From positions 1 to 64,000 of the forward strand of contig JAGVZM010000001.1 in assembly GCA_018302545.1 (NCBI GenBank): a stretch of DNA of 64,000 nt, written 5' to 3'. A program made the position numbers and the translations under genes. This document shows, one piece after another, positions 28,907 to 38,454 of this stretch. Numbering within the stretch: position 1 is the stretch's first letter; every line of letters begins with the position of its first letter. Below the pieces are notes generated by a model. It was given only the letters and a program-made list of their open reading frames with translations. It made no database searches and was not told the DNA's origin. Source of the DNA: Candidatus Woesearchaeota archaeon (GTDB taxonomy: Archaea > Nanobdellota > Nanobdellia > SCGC-AAA011-G17 > GW2011-AR18).

Positions 28907-29617
28907 ATGGAAATAAAATATTTAATAATAGATCAGAAAGGAAATATTAATTACTACAGAAAAGGAGATTTTCATTCTCATTTTGGAGTCATAAAAGAAA
29001 AAGATATAAAAACTGGAATTGTAAAGTCACATTCAAATAATAATTTTACAATAATAAAAGCAAATTTCTTAGATAATTTAACAAAAATAAAAAGAGGCCC
29101 AGCAGTTTCACACCCAAAAGATATAGGAACTATAATAACAACAACCGCAATAAGTCAAAAATCAAAAGTTGTAGATGCAGGTTCAGGATGTGCAAATTTA
29201 GCATCTCATTTAGCAAGTATAGGATGTAATGTAACTACATATGAAATAAACCAAGAATTTTACAAGATAGCATCTGAAAATATAAAAAATTTAAAGTTAA
29301 AAGTTAAGATAAAAAATAAAGATATATATGAAGGAATAGAAGAGAAAAATTTAGACTTAATAACTCTAGATTTGACAGAGCCTTGGAAAGTTTTAGAACA
29401 TGCTCACAAAAGCCTCAAACAAGGATCATTTTTAGTATGTTATCTCCCAACAATAACACAAGTTCAAGAATTAATAAAACAAATAAATAATAAATTCTAT
29501 TTGTGGAAGGTATCAGAAACATTAGAAAGAGAATGGTATGTTGAGAATTTAAAAGTACGTCCTAAGAACCAAATGTTAGGCCATACTGCTTTCCTAGTTT
29601 TCTTAAGAAAGATTTAA
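28907..29617 (+). CDS. trmI: tRNA (adenine-N1)-methyltransferase TrmI-like (m1A57/58)
   Basis: KRGPAVSHPKDIGTIITTTAISQKSKVVDAGSGCANLASHLA, LDLTEPWKVLEHAHKSLKQGSFLVCYLPT. Confidence 0.85.
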   Translation: MEIKYLIIDQKGNINYYRKGDFHSHFGVIKEKDIKTGIVKSHSNNNFTIIKANFLDNLTKIKRGPAVSHPKDIGTIITTTAISQKSKVVDAGSGCANLASHLASIGCNVTTYEINQEFYKIASENIKNLKLKVKIKNKDIYEGIEEKNLDLITLDLTEPWKVLEHAHKSLKQGSFLVCYLPTITQVQELIKQINNKFYLWKVSETLEREWYVENLKVRPKNQMLGHTAFLVFLRKI

Positions 29618-30414
29618 CCTTTACTTATAGCAACCTTAAGGTCTATTAAAAATTTAGCAAACTTAACTAGATTAGGCATAATATGTGCTTTATAAACCTT
29701 TAAAGCATTTCTCTCATGTTCTGTATAATTAGTCTTACCTTTAGTTAAATCATTCAAAGTAGAAAGTTCCTCTAAAATTAAACTCACAATTCTTTTAAAG
29801 CCAGATCTACTATAATAAACAGAATCACTTAACGTAAGATTAAGTTCAGCAACATCAATCCATAATTCACCAAGAATTTTATTAAAAAGAAAGTTAGTAG
29901 GATCATTATCTTTAAATTTAGGAAATATTTTAAAAAATTTATCAATTTTACTATTCAAAACACCAGAATAATTAATAATTTTTTGGTTTACATCATAATC
30001 TAACCTAATCAAAACTATTCTTAACTCAGGAATCAAATCATCAATCAGTTGTATAACTCTAATAACACTATTTTTAAAATATTCAACAAATTTATCTTGA
30101 GATTTAGTAAATTGTTCAGGAACAACTTCCAAACTCTGAACAGCATAATTTAAATTGTTAATAAGCCCACTAATTTTATGATTAGAATATTCATGAATAT
30201 CAACAAAAATTCCGTCTAATCCCAAAATCTCTGCCTTAAGTTGTGCAAAAGTTCTAATAATATCTGCAAAGGTTTTTACTCCTTTAGTTAATCTTTCTCT
30301 AAAAAGAGAAAATTCAGTTATAGTTACCCTTAATCTATCTGCGTTATTAGAATAAGCAAATATACCTTGATTAATAGGGATATTAGTATACACCTCTCTT
30401 GCTAAATTATCCAT
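29614..30414 (-). CDS. hypothetical helical protein
   Basis: ORF. Confidence 0.6.
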   Translation of the reverse strand: MDNLAREVYTNIPINQGIFAYSNNADRLRVTITEFSLFRERLTKGVKTFADIIRTFAQLKAEILGLDGIFVDIHEYSNHKISGLINNLNYAVQSLEVVPEQFTKSQDKFVEYFKNSVIRVIQLIDDLIPELRIVLIRLDYDVNQKIINYSGVLNSKIDKFFKIFPKFKDNDPTNFLFNKILGELWIDVAELNLTLSDSVYYSRSGFKRIVSLILEELSTLNDLTKGKTNYTEHERNALKVYKAHIMPNLVKFAKFLIDLKVAISKG

Positions 30415-30448
30415 AATAACTTTAAAATTAATTGGCTTTTATACTTTG

Positions 30449-30925
30449 TTATCTAATGATAGATCTAAACTCAGCCAAGATTGCATTTCTTTCTAGGTCA
30501 GAAATAACAATTTTCGGGTCTATAACTATAAAATCTTTTATATCTACACCTATAGAAGAACTATAAAGATTAAGTTCTAAACCATCAAAAACAGTTAATC
30601 TATTGCTGGAATCAACTTCTCTACCTTTATTATCAAATAGCCTAACATTTCCCTTTGTAGAATCTACTAATTTACTGTATCTTGAATAAAGATGACTCCC
30701 CATTTCATCAGCAACTTCAGTCTCATAACCTCTAAAAAAATAAACATGTGCAAATTCAGGCTCCAAATGATCAGAAGAAAGATCTCCATATTTAATATTA
30801 TAAGAAACACCCACAGAAATAACAACAAGATTATTATTACCTCTCAATTTCCTAGATAAAACCCTCAAAGAAGAGCTATCTGGTCTTTTTAAATCAATAT
30901 GTTTAAATAAGCTATCTCTATCCAT
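30449..30925 (-). CDS. hypothetical protein
   Basis: ORF. Confidence 0.6.
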   Translation of the reverse strand: MDRDSLFKHIDLKRPDSSSLRVLSRKLRGNNNLVVISVGVSYNIKYGDLSSDHLEPEFAHVYFFRGYETEVADEMGSHLYSRYSKLVDSTKGNVRLFDNKGREVDSSNRLTVFDGLELNLYSSSIGVDIKDFIVIDPKIVISDLERNAILAEFRSIIR

Positions 30926-30964
30926 AAAAGAAAAAAACTAGGAAAAGATTAAAAACCTTACTAC

Positions 30965-31441
30965 TCAAATTTTATCCATTAAACCCCTAAAAAACTCAAT
31001 TAAACCATCTTTTCTAGCTAAATTATTAACGATCCTAGATTTATATTCTGCTACCTTTTCAAGATCTGTATGTTTAAAAGCCCATAAAAATTCATCTAAC
31101 TCAGTTAAAACTAAAAAAAGTAATTTTTTGACATTAGAAGTTTCATAACTAGTAAAATGACCCAACATAATATCAATATTCATTAAAGAAGCTTTCAAAG
31201 AGATTATCTTACCTAAATCTTCCTCTCTAAAAAACGAACATCCCTGAAAATTAGAAAAATCAACTAAAATATTATCCAAAACCCCCTTAAGATCATTAAC
31301 AAAATTTTCAGCATTACTGCTTCTATTAAAAAAAGGAAGTCTTTGAATAAAAGTTCTTTGACCTTCTCCTCCCATCCAAGAATAATTACCAACATTAATT
31401 TGAGAAACTAAACCTCCAACAATAGAATCATAATAAGCCAT
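30965..31441 (-). CDS. hypothetical helical protein (start corrected to MAYYDSIVGG)
   Basis: Track ORF starts inside the divergent gene; internal ATG at 31441 is more plausible. Confidence 0.6.
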   Translation of the reverse strand: MAYYDSIVGGLVSQINVGNYSWMGGEGQRTFIQRLPFFNRSSNAENFVNDLKGVLDNILVDFSNFQGCSFFREEDLGKIISLKASLMNIDIMLGHFTSYETSNVKKLLFLVLTELDEFLWAFKHTDLEKVAEYKSRIVNNLARKDGLIEFFRGLMDKI

Positions 31442-31518
31442 ACTATAAAAGAATAAAACAGGCTTATAAAAATTTCTAATTAAGAAAAGTTTATATAAAT
31501 ACAAAAAAGCAAAGTTAC

Positions 31519-33345
31519 ATGTCAGAAAAAAAATATGTAACAGATACATCAGTAATTGTAGAAAAAATTGTTTCTCAATATATTAAAGACAAAAAAATCT
31601 CAGGTAAATTATTAGTTCCTAAAGCAGTTCTTGCTGAACTAGAAAACCAAGCAAACACAGGCCAAGAAATAGGTTTTATAGGTCTAGAGGAATTACAAAA
31701 CCTACAAGATTTAGCAAAAAAAGGAAAAATAGAATTAAGTTTTGTAGGAGAAAGACCCAATCTTTACCACATTATAGAAGCAAAGAGAAGAGGAGAAATT
31801 GATGCAGTCATTAGAGATATAGCTTACAACGAAGATGCTATTTTAATCACAGCAGATAGAGTACAATCAGAATCAGCAAAGGCATTAGGAATGCAAGTAA
31901 TTTATTGTACAAGAAAAGCAATAGAAGACAAATTAGAATTAGAATTATTTTTCGATAATACAACAATGTCTGCACACTTAAAAGAAAATTGTATTCCAAA
32001 AGCAAAAAAAGGTGCTCCAGGAAATTGGCAATTAACAGAAATAAAAAAAGAAAAATTAACAAGTTTACAAATACAAAACATGGCAAAAGAAGTAATTGAA
32101 AGATCAAGAACAGAACCAAATGCCTTCATGGAAATTTCAAGACCTGGCTCAACAATTATTCAATATAAAGAGTATAGAATAGTAATAACAAAACCACCAG
32201 TATCAGATGGATGGGAAATAACTGCTGTAAAGCCATTAAAACAATTAAATATAGAAGATTATAATCTACCAGAAAAAGTGTCATTAAGAGTAAAAAAAGA
32301 AGCAAGGGGAGTTATAATTGCAGGTGAAACAGGTTCAGGTAAATCTACATTTGCTCAAGCATTAGCAGAATTTTATGCTAAAAATAATTTCATAACAAAA
32401 ACAGTAGAGTCACCAAGAGATTTAATATTAAGCGCAGATATAACTCAATATTCCAAAAACTTAGCAACAGGAGAAGAAATACATGACATATTATTCTTGT
32501 CAAGACCTGATTATATTATATTTGATGAAATGAGAGATACTCCAGACTTCATGCTATTTACAGATTTGCGTTTAGGTGGTTCTAATGTTCTAGGAGTATT
32601 ACATGCTGCAACACCAATAGATGCAGTACAAAGATTCATAGGAAGACTAGATACAGGAATGATTCCAAGTGTTTTAGATACAATTTTATTTATACAAAAA
32701 GGAACAGTATCAAAAATATTTACTGTAAAAATGATGGTAAAGGTTCCGTCAGGAATGACAGAAGCAGATTTAGCACGTCCAGTAATTGAAGTAACTGATT
32801 ATTTAACAAACAAATTAGAATTTGAAATATATAGTTATGGAGAACAAACAGTAGTTATCCCAGTACAAGAAAGTAATACAAACTCAAATCCTTCTCATAG
32901 ATTAGCTGAAAAACAATTAGAAAGAGAATTAAGAGAACATGTTAATGAAGTTAAAGTAAAAATATTATCACCAAATAAAGCAGAAATTTATATTCCAGAA
33001 GAGGATATTGCAAGGATTATAGGAAAAGAAGGAAAAAATATAGATAAATTAGAAAAGAAAATAGGAATAGGATTAACAGTAAAAGCATTAACAGAAACAC
33101 CAAGCTATGAAGAAAGTAATAAAACACCTATAAAATATGATTTAGAAGAATCAAAAAAAGCAATAATATTTAAATTACCAGAAAAATATGCAGGAGCACC
33201 AGCAGAGATTACAGTAGATAATCATTTTATTTTAATGTCAACAGTTGGAAAAAATTCTGAATTAAAAATTAATAAAAAATCAAAATTAGGAAAAGAGCTC
33301 CTCAGAGACCTAGACAAAAACAGAAAAATAGAAGTTAAAATTTAA
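31519..33345 (+). CDS. PIN-domain + GspE-like ATPase + KH-domain protein
   Basis: N-terminal PIN (YVTDTSVIVEKI...AILITADRV), Walker A AGETGSGKST, IFDEMRD, KH motif IARIIGKEGKNIDKLEKKIG. Confidence 0.88.
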   Translation: MSEKKYVTDTSVIVEKIVSQYIKDKKISGKLLVPKAVLAELENQANTGQEIGFIGLEELQNLQDLAKKGKIELSFVGERPNLYHIIEAKRRGEIDAVIRDIAYNEDAILITADRVQSESAKALGMQVIYCTRKAIEDKLELELFFDNTTMSAHLKENCIPKAKKGAPGNWQLTEIKKEKLTSLQIQNMAKEVIERSRTEPNAFMEISRPGSTIIQYKEYRIVITKPPVSDGWEITAVKPLKQLNIEDYNLPEKVSLRVKKEARGVIIAGETGSGKSTFAQALAEFYAKNNFITKTVESPRDLILSADITQYSKNLATGEEIHDILFLSRPDYIIFDEMRDTPDFMLFTDLRLGGSNVLGVLHAATPIDAVQRFIGRLDTGMIPSVLDTILFIQKGTVSKIFTVKMMVKVPSGMTEADLARPVIEVTDYLTNKLEFEIYSYGEQTVVIPVQESNTNSNPSHRLAEKQLERELREHVNEVKVKILSPNKAEIYIPEEDIARIIGKEGKNIDKLEKKIGIGLTVKALTETPSYEESNKTPIKYDLEESKKAIIFKLPEKYAGAPAEITVDNHFILMSTVGKNSELKINKKSKLGKELLRDLDKNRKIEVKI

Positions 33346-33420
33346 AAAACAAATTTTATGTATTAATTCAATAGTAGTAATTTTCAAAAAGCTTAAAAAT
33401 AGTTTTCTTATTTCAATAAT

Positions 33421-33972
33421 ATGTCTGATTTAGATTTAATTAGAAGAATAACTGGGGCAGATTTACCATTAGAATTGATAGATGGAAATAGATTTGAAGA
33501 TTTTAAGAAAAGAAGACCTAAATATGTAGGACCTAGAGAATTAAGATCATCAAAGAGGCTACTAATATCTGAAAATTTTGCAAGATGCCAAGGTATAAGT
33601 TTTTTAGATAAGGGGGGACAAATTGGAGCACTCGCACACATTTTCGTAACATATAACCCCTATCGTTTTCTTACAGGCCAAATGAATGGAAGATATATTG
33701 AAAATCCAGAAAGAATATTCGAGGATATGGAAAGAGTTTCAGTAGTCCATGTATATCATGAAGGAAATTATGAATGGTCTAAGGCAGATATCAGCTGTGC
33801 ACTGAAAAGGATAGGTATTGAAAGAGTCGTTCATATTCCAATTAAATCAAAACCTGGGAGAAGACCTTATAGGCACATTGTAAATGATGTTGAAGAAGGT
33901 TCAGTATATGTTTTTCCAACTGATTTTGATTTTGGTATTAAATATTGTCCAGATAGTGCAAGTAAAGAATAA
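33421..33972 (+). CDS. hypothetical protein
   Basis: ORF. Confidence 0.6.
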   Translation: MSDLDLIRRITGADLPLELIDGNRFEDFKKRRPKYVGPRELRSSKRLLISENFARCQGISFLDKGGQIGALAHIFVTYNPYRFLTGQMNGRYIENPERIFEDMERVSVVHVYHEGNYEWSKADISCALKRIGIERVVHIPIKSKPGRRPYRHIVNDVEEGSVYVFPTDFDFGIKYCPDSASKE

Positions 33973-34467
33973 TTATTTCTTAAATTTTCTCCACAAGATT
34001 TTACCATTCTTTCTTAAGAACCAAATTACAAAAATTAAAATAAACAAATGTTCAATTATAGTAAACCAAAAGGAAGTATAAGAAACAAACGAAGCTATTG
34101 GTTGGAATGGTAAAGGATAAAGATGATTGTACAATGAAGTTTGATGAGTTAATAAATCTAAAATGACATGAGATAACATCCCTACAAAAAAAGGTAAAAT
34201 AGTTTTATAAAAAAAATAAGAAAGAACTAAGAGGGGAATAACCAATATAAAAGAATGCATTAATTCTGTAACAGAATGTAATAAAGAACGATGAAAAAAA
34301 TTGTGAAGAGTTTGAACAACCGGAGACTGACCAGCAAAATGAAATATATAACCTATAGCAAGAATAAGATCAGGCATCATTGCACCAAGAACAGCAAGCT
34401 TCTTCTGTTGCGCTGATCCTTTAATATAAATTAAATACCCAATTATCCCATGTGTATACGTTCTCAT
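33973..34467 (-). CDS. YdjM-like membrane-bound metal-dependent hydrolase family protein
   Basis: THGIIGYLIY, MMPDLI, FFHRSLLHS, LSHVILDLLTH. Confidence 0.7.
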   Translation of the reverse strand: MRTYTHGIIGYLIYIKGSAQQKKLAVLGAMMPDLILAIGYIFHFAGQSPVVQTLHNFFHRSLLHSVTELMHSFILVIPLLVLSYFFYKTILPFFVGMLSHVILDLLTHQTSLYNHLYPLPFQPIASFVSYTSFWFTIIEHLFILIFVIWFLRKNGKILWRKFKK

Positions 34468-34568
34468 TTAAACCAATTTCCTAACCAGATAGTAAAGTAA
34501 TAAACTAATTTAGCAACAATTAATTCTACACCAGCATTCATTCTCAATATATCTTTATCATTTTTCAT
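34464..34568 (-). CDS. 34-aa single-TM microprotein candidate, overlapping both neighbours
   Basis: ATG..TGA: MKNDKDILRMNAGVELIVAKLVYYFTIWLGNWFK; its stop overlaps the ATG at 34467 (ATGA) and its start overlaps the upstream stop region. Confidence 0.5.
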   Translation of the reverse strand: MKNDKDILRMNAGVELIVAKLVYYFTIWLGNWFK

Positions 34569-34956
34569 TCCTTAATTCCTCAAAAACTTCTTGAATAGTA
34601 TCTTTACGTCTAACTAATGGATTAAAAAACCAAGGAGATTGGTCATTAAATTCACCAACAGCATAGATTAGTTTAGGTTTTCCAATTGTTTTAGATAAGA
34701 TTAAAGCAGCTCCAAACTCCATATGTAAAGTATGACCTTTTTCAGAAGTAACATAAATAAAAACATCACAATTCTTAATGCCTTCTAACTCATTATTAGA
34801 ATAAACAGAGGCAATATCAGAATTTTCTACATAAGGTTTTATGGGTTTATGTGTTGTCCAATCATAAGCAACTTCATGACAAATTTCATTAAGTTCTTTA
34901 GATGCCTGGAGAAAAAGTTCTTTATTCTCGAATTTGGTTGCAATATAAACTTTCAT
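34558..34956 (-). CDS. nucleoside 2-deoxyribosyltransferase-like protein
   Basis: MKVYIATKFENKELF, CDVFIYV, GHTLHMEFGAAL. Confidence 0.75.
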   Translation of the reverse strand: MKVYIATKFENKELFLQASKELNEICHEVAYDWTTHKPIKPYVENSDIASVYSNNELEGIKNCDVFIYVTSEKGHTLHMEFGAALILSKTIGKPKLIYAVGEFNDQSPWFFNPLVRRKDTIQEVFEELRNEK

Positions 34957-35267
34957 TTTTTCTCATATCTATCTTTATCTCTCCCATAACATTTATCCAT
35001 AACATTTTTCCAAGCTTCATCTAAATTTATTCCTAAAGAATTAGCCATGCAACTAACTGTAAATATTATATCTCCTAGTTCAACAGAAAGTTCCTTTATC
35101 TCTTCAGAAGATTTCTTCTTTTTTGGTCCCCAAATATGATTAACCTCTCTAGCTAATTCTCCAGTTTCTTCTGCTAATCTAGCAACAATTTCATGAGGTT
35201 TCCAATAACCAATTTTATACAATTTGACCCATTCATCAACTTCATTTTGAATATCCTTCAAAGACAT
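34953..35267 (-). CDS. MazG-like NTP pyrophosphohydrolase
   Basis: LAEETGELAREVNH, ELGDIIFTVSCMANSLGINL. Confidence 0.88.
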   Translation of the reverse strand: MSLKDIQNEVDEWVKLYKIGYWKPHEIVARLAEETGELAREVNHIWGPKKKKSSEEIKELSVELGDIIFTVSCMANSLGINLDEAWKNVMDKCYGRDKDRYEKK

Positions 35268-35297
35268 TTTTTTATCTCCTCACAAATTTTTCTTATT

Positions 35298-35699
35298 TTA
35301 AACTAAAATATCATAAACATTTTGAATATCTATCTCTCCTTTAGCTTCTTGATGAAACCATAAATCCAAGCCATCTTTTTCATATCTTGGAACAACATGG
35401 TAATGAAGATGAAATACACTTTGTTGTGCATCTTTTCCAGAGGCATTTAAAATATTAACACCAGTAGATTTTAATTTATCTCTACAGATTAAAGACAATT
35501 TTTTACAAACAAGACTAATCTTTTCAAGTACATTATCAGGGGTTTCAAATATATTTTCATAATGTTCTTTAGGAATAACTAAAATATGCCCTTTAGATAC
35601 AGGATTAACATCTAAAAAAGCTTTGACTAGATCATCTTCATATAAACTATAAGAATTAATCCCCCCTTTAATAATTTTACAAAAAACGCAATCATCCAT
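35298..35699 (-). CDS. HIT family hydrolase
   Basis: HLHYHVVPR histidine triad, CVFCKII. Confidence 0.93.
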   Translation of the reverse strand: MDDCVFCKIIKGGINSYSLYEDDLVKAFLDVNPVSKGHILVIPKEHYENIFETPDNVLEKISLVCKKLSLICRDKLKSTGVNILNASGKDAQQSVFHLHYHVVPRYEKDGLDLWFHQEAKGEIDIQNVYDILV

Positions 35700-35705
35700 A
35701 AAACA

Positions 35706-36092
35706 TCACTTACCAGTTAAGGTATTTTTAATGTTCTTAAATGTTTCTGCAATATCAATTATATATTTACCCTCTTCTAATCTATAAACCATAGGTTCTC
35801 CTTTAAACAGTCTAACTAAATCTAATTCAAATTTTCCAGGTTTCAAAATATTAACAGAGGCTAAATCCAAAACAACAGGTTTATCTTCTTCATGTCCAAG
35901 TATGTCTAAAACATCTTGTTCAATTTTTTCTTTCTCTTCATTAGTTAATTGACTTGTAGCTTCCTTAACTTTCTCAAGAGCTTCTTTTCTTATAAAAAAG
36001 AAAAACTTTCCACCACAAGAACTACATCCCTTCAAGATTTCACTACTTGCATCAGGGAATATACTATTACATTTAACACATTGATGTGGCAC
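35706..36092 (-). CDS. zinc-ribbon protein, DUF2072/OapC-like
   Basis: CVKCNSIF...CSSCGGKFFFFIRKE; close to the Era-like GTPase/DUF2073 pair. Confidence 0.65.
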   Translation of the reverse strand: MPHQCVKCNSIFPDASSEILKGCSSCGGKFFFFIRKEALEKVKEATSQLTNEEKEKIEQDVLDILGHEEDKPVVLDLASVNILKPGKFELDLVRLFKGEPMVYRLEEGKYIIDIAETFKNIKNTLTGK

Positions 36093-36157
36093 AAATAATC
36101 ACAATAATATTATGTAAAAAAAGCTATATTAAGGTTTCTATTAAGGTTTTAACAATA

Positions 36158-36598
36158 TTAACGAGAAAATCTATAATTTCTTTCTTCATCTTTGAGCTGA
36201 CGATATACTTCATCTATTTTAGAACCGATTTCAGTTTTTACTCTTTCTGACTCAAACATAGATCTAAATTTATCAGAAAAGATAATAGACCCGGAACGAA
36301 TTTCAATATCAGAAGCATCGCAAACTATACCAAAAGGCCTATATCCAACCACAAATTCAGAGGTAAATCCAACATTTTCCCCATCAAGTAAATTAGTTAA
36401 TAAAACTCCATCTCTATAATATGGAACAATCCCCTCAAGTGAAAGCCTTTTACCTTCGCTTATTAGAAGAAGAAAATTAGGATCAAGACTTCCCAAAAAA
36501 AATTTAGGGGTTGAATTACCATCTTTCCTAACAAATAACCCTGTGTCCGTATCTAATTGATAAATCCCTTTTCTAGTTGTAAAAATATCATCCTTCAT
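36158..36598 (-). CDS. hypothetical protein
   Basis: ORF. Confidence 0.6.
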   Translation of the reverse strand: MKDDIFTTRKGIYQLDTDTGLFVRKDGNSTPKFFLGSLDPNFLLLISEGKRLSLEGIVPYYRDGVLLTNLLDGENVGFTSEFVVGYRPFGIVCDASDIEIRSGSIIFSDKFRSMFESERVKTEIGSKIDEVYRQLKDEERNYRFSR

Positions 36599-36660
36599 TT
36601 CAAAAAGAGAATAAAATAAATTTATAAATCTTTGTATATAAAACTACTAATAAGGAGTAA

Positions 36661-37041
36661 CTATTTTTTCTTCTTTTTTTCCATAGTTAACAATTCTATT
36701 TTACTAGGGTCTTTTCTTATCTCCTTAACTATTGTAGCAGGCCCTACTATTGTTATTCCAGGTCTTCTTTTAAGTAAAAAATTTCCTAAATCTTTCTTTA
36801 ACTTATCAAAAAGAGATTTATTAAATGGCTCATAGTCTATACTAGCAATTTCCACTCCCTTAAAATCTTTAGTTATTACTTCCATTGTCTTTTTTATTAA
36901 TTCAGATTCTTCAAGAGGATTTAATCTCCCTTCAATCAACAAAATTTTTCCATCTCGAACTGCCCTAAGAATTTTATTTATTTTTTCATCCATACTGAGT
37001 TGAACAAACTCATGATGCGGCACATATTGTAAAGTTAACAT
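36661..37041 (-). CDS. DUF2073/OapB-like protein
   Basis: ILRAVRDGKILLIEGRLNPLEESELIKKTMEVI...RPGITIVGPATIVKEIRKDP. Confidence 0.65.
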   Translation of the reverse strand: MLTLQYVPHHEFVQLSMDEKINKILRAVRDGKILLIEGRLNPLEESELIKKTMEVITKDFKGVEIASIDYEPFNKSLFDKLKKDLGNFLLKRRPGITIVGPATIVKEIRKDPSKIELLTMEKKKKK

Positions 37042-37054
37042 TCTTACCTCTCTT

Positions 37055-37684
37055 TTATCTTACTACCTTAAATAGTTGTTCATAAAAGTCCTCCATATTT
37101 AATCCTTTAAACGCACTAAGGCCAACAGTTGGATATTGTGGAAAAGCATTTGCAACTTTTTTAACATCTGCTTTTTTCAAATCCATCTTATTAGCAACAA
37201 TTAAAACAGGAATATTTCTAGCTGCTAAGTTACCTATAATTGTTATATTAACTTGACTATAAGGATTTTGAGTAGAATCTAAAACAACTAAAACACAATC
37301 AACATTATCTAACCATTTAATTGCTTCAATAACTCCTTTAGTAGCTTCCTTAGCCCGCTCTTTAGCCTCTTTAGCACTAAGTTTATGCTTTAAGAAATCT
37401 TCATAATCTATTTTAGTAGCTATTCCCGGAGTATCAACTAAATTAAAAGTTAATTCCTTACCTTTAGACTTAACAGTTACTTTTTCCTTTACAATAACAT
37501 CCCTTGTCTCATGGGGAACTGCACTAGCTGTAGTAAATTCCTCACCCAACCAATCTTTAGCTATCCTATTAGCTAAAGTACTTTTTCCAGCATTAGGAGG
37601 ACCATAGAAACCCAATTTTATCCTCTTTTTATCCTTAAATGCTCTAAAAATTCCTCTAAAAAGCATTCCTAATCTTTTTATCAT
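37055..37684 (-). CDS. Era-like small GTPase
   Basis: GPPNAGKSTLANRI, DTPG, NKMD. Confidence 0.92.
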   Translation of the reverse strand: MIKRLGMLFRGIFRAFKDKKRIKLGFYGPPNAGKSTLANRIAKDWLGEEFTTASAVPHETRDVIVKEKVTVKSKGKELTFNLVDTPGIATKIDYEDFLKHKLSAKEAKERAKEATKGVIEAIKWLDNVDCVLVVLDSTQNPYSQVNITIIGNLAARNIPVLIVANKMDLKKADVKKVANAFPQYPTVGLSAFKGLNMEDFYEQLFKVVR

Positions 37685-37800
37685 AACAAGATTCTAATAA
37701 TATATAGGGCTTTTAAGCTTTTTGGTGATAGTATTTAGAAATTACAAAAAATAAAAAGAACTATAAATAAAAAAATTCCCAAATATTAAAAAGAGGCAAG

Positions 37801-38448
37801 ATGATATTAGAGACATTAAACGAAACACTACAAAATTTTAATAAAAATGTATTATTAGTAATACCAGAAAATCAAAAGATAATAGTTACATTCTTAATTT
37901 ATTTTATTTTAATAGCACTATATTCTATTTTTGTATGGAAATTCTATAGGTTTCTAGCAAAAAGAGATTTAATAAAATTAAACCTAAGACAATATAACAA
38001 AACAGAACATCCATTGCTAAATAAATTATTAGCTATTATCCTTTATATTATAGAATATATAATAATCATCCCAGCCTTAGTCTTATTTTGGTTTGTAGTA
38101 TTATCGACATTCTTATTAATTATTTCAAAAGAACAAACATTAGCACAAATAATATTAATTTCAGCAGCAGTTATAGGAGCAATTAGATTTACAGCTTATT
38201 TATCTGAAGATCTAAGTAAGGATATAGCAAAATTACTTCCATTTACAATGTTAGCTATATTTTTAATTACTCCAAATTTATTTTCATTTACAGATTTAAT
38301 AACAAGAATATCAGGAATCCCTTTATTATTTAAAAATATTATAATATATTTAGGTATTATCGCAGCAATAGAGATATTTATAAGATTAATCTATTTAATA
38401 ATTGTCACATTTATTTTTAAAGAAGATCCTGAAGATATAGAAGAATGA
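37801..38448 (+). CDS. integral membrane protein
   Basis: Multiple hydrophobic segments. Confidence 0.65.
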   Translation: MILETLNETLQNFNKNVLLVIPENQKIIVTFLIYFILIALYSIFVWKFYRFLAKRDLIKLNLRQYNKTEHPLLNKLLAIILYIIEYIIIIPALVLFWFVVLSTFLLIISKEQTLAQIILISAAVIGAIRFTAYLSEDLSKDIAKLLPFTMLAIFLITPNLFSFTDLITRISGIPLLFKNIIIYLGIIAAIEIFIRLIYLIIVTFIFKEDPEDIEE

Positions 38449-38454
38449 AATTAA

